Source: Cyanobium usitatum str. Tous (GTDB taxonomy: Bacteria > Cyanobacteriota > Cyanobacteriia > PCC-6307 > Cyanobiaceae). Taken from it: a stretch of DNA of 64,000 nt. The DNA lies in the NCBI RefSeq assembly GCF_963920485.1, contig NZ_OY986431.1, forward strand, positions 1,674,001-1,738,000, given 5' to 3'. Positions 60,004-64,000 of this stretch are shown here, piece by piece; position 1 is the first letter of the stretch; each line of letters opens with the position of its first letter. Below the pieces are notes generated by a model. It saw only the letters and a program-made list of their open reading frames with translations. It was not told where the DNA came from and did not search any database. Made by a program: the position numbers and the translations under genes.

Positions 60004-60938
60004 CAGGGCTGCTCCAGCAGGGAGGTGCCGCGCCAGAGCTGCTGGCGCCGGTTGATCAACAGCACCGACACCAGGGCCAGCAGGGCCCCAAGCCACTGCA
60101 AAGGCTGCAAATGCTCACGAAGCAACCAAACCCCGCAGAGCAGGGCGAAGACGGGAGTTAAGAAGGTGAGAGCGGTGAAACCTGTGAGGTCACCACTGTT
60201 GGCAAACCAGAAGAAGAGGCCATAGGCCAGGGCGCTGCCGAGCACGGTGGCGTAAGCCATTAATCCCCATTCTCCCAGGTTCCAGCTGGGCAGTAGAGGC
60301 CCCTCCCAGGCGACCCCACCCAGCAGGGGCAGGCCACCCAGCAGAAGGTGCCAGCCGGTAATTGCCACCGGATCGCTTTGGCGGCTGGCGTAGCGACTCA
60401 GCACCGTGCCGATGGCCATCGCCGCCGCCGCCGCCAGCATCCACAGCTCCCCATGGCTCCAGGCCTGTTCGCCGAGGGCGACGGGACCATCGAGCCACCA
60501 GTGGCGCAGCACCGCTGCCGGCAAACCCAGGCAAAGAATGCCGAGCAGCCCCAGCAGCAGGCCCACCCAGCCCACCGGATTGATCGCCTCCCCAAACAGA
60601 CTGCGGGCCAGCAGGGCCACCAGCAGGGGCTGGGAATCAATAAGTACCGAACCCAGGCCCGCTCCGGTCTGGCCCAGGCCCCTGGCCAGTAGACCCTGGA
60701 AGAGACTGCCATCTACAAGGGCAAAGGCCAGCAACCAGGGCCAATCAACGGCAGCCACCCGCAGCGAGCGGCCCAGCAACAGGGCGGCCAGCAGCACCAG
60801 AACCCCCGCGGGCAGCAGCCGCAGGCTTGCCACCTGCAGGGGACTGCCGGATTCCAGCAGGGGCCGCATCGCCGCCATCGCCGTGCCCCAGAGCGCAAAA
60901 GGGAGCAACATCAAGGGCCATCGCAGGGCCTGGGGCAT
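60003..60938 (-). CDS. EamA-family drug/metabolite transporter
   Basis: 311 aa with ten hydrophobic helices in two EamA halves (LLPFALWGTAMAAMRPLLES at the start; LMAYATVLGSALAYGLFFW and TFLTPVFALLCGVWLLREHL in the second half). Inner-membrane exporter or importer of a small metabolite, substrate unknown. Confidence 0.9.
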   Translation of the reverse strand: MPQALRWPLMLLPFALWGTAMAAMRPLLESGSPLQVASLRLLPAGVLVLLAALLLGRSLRVAAVDWPWLLAFALVDGSLFQGLLARGLGQTGAGLGSVLIDSQPLLVALLARSLFGEAINPVGWVGLLLGLLGILCLGLPAAVLRHWWLDGPVALGEQAWSHGELWMLAAAAAMAIGTVLSRYASRQSDPVAITGWHLLLGGLPLLGGVAWEGPLLPSWNLGEWGLMAYATVLGSALAYGLFFWFANSGDLTGFTALTFLTPVFALLCGVWLLREHLQPLQWLGALLALVSVLLINRRQQLWRGTSLLEQP

Positions 60939-60996
60939 GGGCTTCCTGGCCGGCGAAGGCTTTGTTTTTAAGATCCAAACACTTCACCTATCCCAA

Positions 60997-61809
60997 ATGC
61001 CCTGGCCCTGGCGCCGCAAGACCCGTCGCACCCTGGCGCGCATTGCCATCGAAGGACCAATCGCCGGCCCCACCCGCAGCCGGGTGATCAAGGCCCTGCG
61101 CCAGGTGGAGCAACGGGAGTGCCCTGCTCTGCTGCTGCGCATCGATAGCCCCGGCGGCACCGTGGGGGACAGCCAGGAGATTTACAGCGCCCTGCTGCGC
61201 CTACGCGAGAAGGGCTGCAAGGTGGTGGCCAGCTTCGGAAACATTTCCGCCTCAGGCGGGGTCTACATCGGCGTTGCCGCCGAAAAAATTGTGGCCAACC
61301 CAGGCACGATCACCGGCTCGATCGGGGTGATTCTGCGGGGCAACAACCTCTCCAAGCTGCTGGAGCGGCTGGGCGTGAGCTTTGAAACCGTCAAGAGCGG
61401 CCTCTACAAAGACATCCTTTCGCCGGATCGCGCCCTCAGCGAAGGCGAACGCAAGCTGCTGCAGAGCTTGATTGATTCGAGTTACCACCAGTTTGTGGAG
61501 GCCGTAGCAACGGGAAGGGGTCTGAACCAAGAAACGGTGCGCGGCTTCGCCGATGGCCGGGTGTTCAGCGGCGCCCAAGCCCTGGAGCTGGGTTTAGTAG
61601 ATGTGCTCGGTGACGAGGAGACGGCCAGGCGCCTGGCCGCCGAGCTGGCTGGCCTCGACCCTGAGAAAACCCGCCCAACCACCTTTGGCAGCCCGCCCAA
61701 ACGCTTTGGCGGTGTGTTGCCGGGCCGCAGCCAACTGCGCCAGCTGATCGAGAGCTTCAGCCTGGAACTGGCCTGGAGCGGTCAACCCCTGTGGCTATAC
61801 AGGCCATGA
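60997..61809 (+). CDS. sppA: Signal peptide peptidase SppA-type protease (single domain)
   Basis: 270 aa from ATG 60997. ClpP/crotonase-like fold with catalytic Ser in NISASGGVYIGVAA and Lys in TVKSGLYKDILSPDR; RIDSPGGTVGDSQEIY precedes. Short form with no duplicated domain and no clear transmembrane anchor, common in cyanobacteria. The longer frame upstream is the antisense of the EamA gene. It overlaps aroH at ATGA. Confidence 0.9.
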   Translation: MPWPWRRKTRRTLARIAIEGPIAGPTRSRVIKALRQVEQRECPALLLRIDSPGGTVGDSQEIYSALLRLREKGCKVVASFGNISASGGVYIGVAAEKIVANPGTITGSIGVILRGNNLSKLLERLGVSFETVKSGLYKDILSPDRALSEGERKLLQSLIDSSYHQFVEAVATGRGLNQETVRGFADGRVFSGAQALELGLVDVLGDEETARRLAAELAGLDPEKTRPTTFGSPPKRFGGVLPGRSQLRQLIESFSLELAWSGQPLWLYRP

Positions 61810-62183
61810 ACGCAGGTTTTGTGCTGCGGGCCCTGCGCGGGGCCACCACCGCCGAGCTGAACAGCGCCGAGGCGATTCAGGCCTGCGTCAAGGAGCTTGT
61901 GGATGCCCTGATGGAGCGCAATGGGCTCCAGGGAGAGCAGCTGGTGTCGGTGACCTTTTCCGTAACCCGGGATCTCGATGCCTGTTTCCCGGCGGCCATC
62001 GCCAGACGCCAACCGGGCTGGGAGCAGGTGGCCTTGCTCGATTGCCAGCAAATGGAAGTGGCCGGCGATCTGCCTCGCTGTATCCGCCTACTGGCCCATG
62101 CCTGGCTGCAACCGCAGCAGATACCGGTGCACCCCTACCTGCGCGAGGCAGCTGGCCTACGTCCCGATCGGGCTCAGCCCTAG
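61806..62183 (+). CDS. aroH: Chorismate mutase, AroH type
   Basis: Converts chorismate to prephenate for Phe/Tyr synthesis. 125 aa, the monofunctional trimeric type: LRALRGATTAELNSAEAI, VTFSVTRDLDACFPA and the closing LREAAGLRPD. ATG 61806 overlaps the sppA stop (ATGA); GTG 61791 is less likely. Confidence 0.93.
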   Translation: MNAGFVLRALRGATTAELNSAEAIQACVKELVDALMERNGLQGEQLVSVTFSVTRDLDACFPAAIARRQPGWEQVALLDCQQMEVAGDLPRCIRLLAHAWLQPQQIPVHPYLREAAGLRPDRAQP

Positions 62184-62271
62184 GCCCGCCGCCACCTTTG
62201 GGGCCGGCCACCTCAGGCACCGGGGCAGCAGCTCCCTGCTGAGAATCAAATTACTTATTGGTGCAGCCCTG

Positions 62272-62865
62272 ATGGTTTTCCCTCGCCTTCGCCACCAACT
62301 CGCCCTCCCGGCCCTAGCCGCCGGCGCCGCTCTCGTTACTGGAGCATTTGCGCTTAGCACCGGATCCCAGCCGAGCCTGGCCCAGGGCACGCCCAGCCTG
62401 ATGGAGTTTCGCTGGGATAACACCAAGGACTACCGCAAGCTCTACTTCTTCATGACCGACACCCAGCGCCTCAAGCGCTCGGAGTACTACTTAATTCTCA
62501 GACCAAAAGATCGCAAGACGGCAATTCTCAAACTAAGCATCACCGTGCCTAGCTATTTCGACGCCAAGATTGACCCCAAGCGAGTCAAGCTCTGCAAGAT
62601 GAGTGAGGGCGGCATGATGTCGCGCACCAAGTGCCAGGAGATCATCCCAGCCACGATCGAAGTGGCTGCCAACGGCAGTGCCATTGAGATTTTCCCAGAC
62701 ACGCCCGTACCAGACACCGGCACCATTGGGGTGTACATGAACATCTTCAATCCCTTCAACATCGGCATGTATCAGTTCAATGCCCTAGCCCAAGCGCCCG
62801 GCGACGTGCCGATAGCCGGCTACCTGGGCAGCTGGCTGATTCAGATCGATCCGCCTAACAACTGA
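62272..62865 (+). CDS. DUF2808-family exported protein
   Basis: 197 aa with a Sec-type signal (LALPALAAGAALVTGAFAL, cleavage near SLAQG) and a beta-rich mature part (KLYFFMTDTQRLKRSEYYLI, DTGTIGVYMNIFNPFN). DUF2808 proteins are widespread in cyanobacteria, function unknown. It is 88 bases after aroH, on the same strand. Confidence 0.85.
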   Translation: MVFPRLRHQLALPALAAGAALVTGAFALSTGSQPSLAQGTPSLMEFRWDNTKDYRKLYFFMTDTQRLKRSEYYLILRPKDRKTAILKLSITVPSYFDAKIDPKRVKLCKMSEGGMMSRTKCQEIIPATIEVAANGSAIEIFPDTPVPDTGTIGVYMNIFNPFNIGMYQFNALAQAPGDVPIAGYLGSWLIQIDPPNN

Positions 62866-62961
62866 GTAGGGGCAGTACTGGGTGGGGGCGGCGCCAACCC
62901 CGCCTGATAGGTTGGCCCTTACGCCCATTACCGACGCAATAAGCGCAGCGAAGAGCCAGCC

Positions 62962-63099
62962 ATGACCAAGCGCACCCTGGAAGGAACGAGTCGTAAGCGC
63001 AAGCGCGTATCTGGCTTCCGAGTGCGCATGCGCAGCCACACAGGCCGCCGCGTGATCCGCACCCGCCGTCGCCGCGGCCGGGCCCGCCTCGCCGTTTAA
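62962..63099 (+). CDS. rpmH: Ribosomal protein L34
   Basis: 45 aa, extremely basic: [19 protein letters not shown], then [20 protein letters not shown]. Standard first gene of the rpmH-rnpA-yidC cluster, 5 bases before rnpA. Confidence 0.95.
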   Translation: MTKRTLEGTSRKRKRVSGFRVRMRSHTGRRVIRTRRRRGRARLAV

Positions 63100-63104
63100 G
63101 AGCC

Positions 63105-63488
63105 TTGGCCCTGCCCCAGTGCCACCGGCTCAAGGGGCAACGGGTGTTTGACCGTGTGTATCAGAAGGGCCGCAAAACGCACGGCCCTTTTTTGTTGCTT
63201 CGCGTTTTGGACGCCCTGCCCCAACTCCTGCCTGCCAAGCAGCAGGCAAGTCCGCCCAGCAGCTGGCGCTGCGGGATTGTGATCAGCAGCAAGGTGCACA
63301 AACGATCCGTGCGCCGCAATCGCCTGCGCCGCCTGCTGCACGAGCACCTACTTGCCCAGCAAATCGGCGATGACCAGCGCTGCCTTTGGCTGCTACTCAG
63401 CCTCAAACCCGGTAGCGCTGAGCAATGCCCCCAGGCCTTGCTGGGAGAATGCAGCCAACTTCTTCACCAAGCAGGCCTGACGCGATGA
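63105..63488 (+). CDS. rnpA: Ribonuclease P protein component
   Basis: 127 aa protein partner of the RNase P RNA that processes tRNA 5' ends. Motifs LKGQRVFDRVYQKGRK and the RNR box KRSVRRNRLRRLLHE. TTG start at 63105 gives the usual N-terminus (MALPQCHRL). Confidence 0.93.
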   Translation: MALPQCHRLKGQRVFDRVYQKGRKTHGPFLLLRVLDALPQLLPAKQQASPPSSWRCGIVISSKVHKRSVRRNRLRRLLHEHLLAQQIGDDQRCLWLLLSLKPGSAEQCPQALLGECSQLLHQAGLTR

Positions 63489-63892
63489 GCACTGCCCCCG
63501 CCGCCTCCATTCAGGAAAGCGTTTTCTACGAAGGCGGGCCCGCCAAGGGAGACCTGATCTTCAATTTGGTGCTCGGGCTCACCCTCATCGGCATTCCTTT
63601 CGCCGTTGGAGCGATCGTGCGGGCTCTTTGGCTGCGTTTCCGGATCACCAGTCGCCGCATCGAGGTGAATGGTGGCTGGCTGGGGCGCGACCGCACCCAG
63701 GTTGTATACAGCCAAATCAGGGAGGTGCGCAGTGTGCCCCGGGGCTTCGGCCTCTGGGGCGACATGGTGCTGGTGCTCAACGACGGCTCCAAGCTCGAGA
63801 TGCGCGCAGTGCCAGGGTTCCGGGAGCTCGAGGCCTACATCGAGGAGCGCCGCCAAGCCAAAAGCTCCACACCCAAGGGCATGGCCGCCTAG
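63485..63892 (+). CDS. PH-domain (bPH2) membrane protein
   Basis: 135 aa from ATG 63485 overlapping the rnpA stop. One or two hydrophobic segments (LIFNLVLGLTLIGIPFAVGA) followed by a bacterial PH domain (RFRITSRRIEVNGGWLGRDR, QIREVRSVPRGFGLWGDMVL). Located between rnpA and yidC as in other cyanobacteria; role unknown. Confidence 0.85.
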   Translation: MSTAPAASIQESVFYEGGPAKGDLIFNLVLGLTLIGIPFAVGAIVRALWLRFRITSRRIEVNGGWLGRDRTQVVYSQIREVRSVPRGFGLWGDMVLVLNDGSKLEMRAVPGFRELEAYIEERRQAKSSTPKGMAA

Positions 63893-63945
63893 ACCATCAG
63901 TCACACTGAGCCCACGCTCCCCCCTACCCCGAGAGCCCCTCTGCC

Positions 63946-64000
63946 GTGATCGGCTACATCTCCGACAACCTGCTGCTCCCAATCCTCGATTTCTTCTACG
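63946..64000 (+). CDS. yidC: Membrane protein insertase YidC/Oxa1 homologue, N-terminal fragment (runs off window)
   Basis: GTG start at 63946; the first 18 residues MIGYISDNLLLPILDFFY match the start of cyanobacterial YidC. Position after rpmH, rnpA and the PH-domain gene supports the call. The rest lies beyond the window. Confidence 0.8.
   Translation, partial: MIGYISDNLLLPILDFFY

Overview
The window is a chromosomal segment of a GC-rich unicellular cyanobacterium, most like the picocyanobacterial Cyanobium/Synechococcus group. This is inferred from gene content: cytochrome oxidase ctaCDE, a cyanobacterial-type AbrB regulator, NAD(P)H dehydrogenase subunit ndhB, a Vipp1/PspA protein, a cobT-like TIGR00303 protein, a DUF2808 protein and the rpmH-rnpA-PH-yidC cluster. 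No rRNA or tRNA gene was recognised, and no integrase or transposase.

Layout. Positions 1-6352 carry core metabolism (ctaC partial, ctaD, ctaE, cyAbrB, HdeD-like protein, ribE, BFN-domain protein, aldo/keto reductase with ferredoxin domain). Positions 6643-12661 are a minus-strand block: ABC solute-binding protein, cobT-like, DUF2232 membrane protein, lipoprotein and topA copy 1. Positions 12692-46432 are a 33.7-kb accessory island. Positions 46448-49186 are topA copy 2, and 49290-64000 return to core genes (ndhB, ABC ATPase, M23 peptidase, birA, aminotransferase, thioredoxin, vipp1, DciA-like, glycosyltransferases, a decayed toxin-antitoxin pair, EamA transporter, sppA, aroH, DUF2808, rpmH, rnpA, PH-domain protein, start of yidC).

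The main discovery is that the island lies between two direct copies of topA (9908-12691 and 46433-49216, each 2784 bp, constant offset 36525). The two copies together keep what look like both ancestral flanks (lipoprotein/DUF2232/cobT on the left, ndhB on the right). This is the arrangement expected if a circular element carrying topA had integrated by one homologous crossover. It also means the island could loop out and leave one intact topA.

The island reads as one secretion programme. A vanadium-dependent haloperoxidase, two animal-type haem peroxidases (1279 and 2542 aa, the larger with RTX repeats) and a 2131-aa cadherin-like giant protein surround a type I secretion operon (parvulin-like protein, cNMP-domain ABC exporter, HlyD adaptor, small DUF6447-like protein). 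Both haem peroxidases end in a nearly identical module of about 480 residues containing a two-loop dockerin-type calcium motif. The giant protein carries two cohesin-like stretches and four cadherin-like domains. This suggests, as inference only, an extracellular scaffold that could display secreted peroxidases. Three histidine kinase cores, two response regulators and an AraC-type regulator at the right end of the island probably control it. The outer-membrane TolC component is not in the window.
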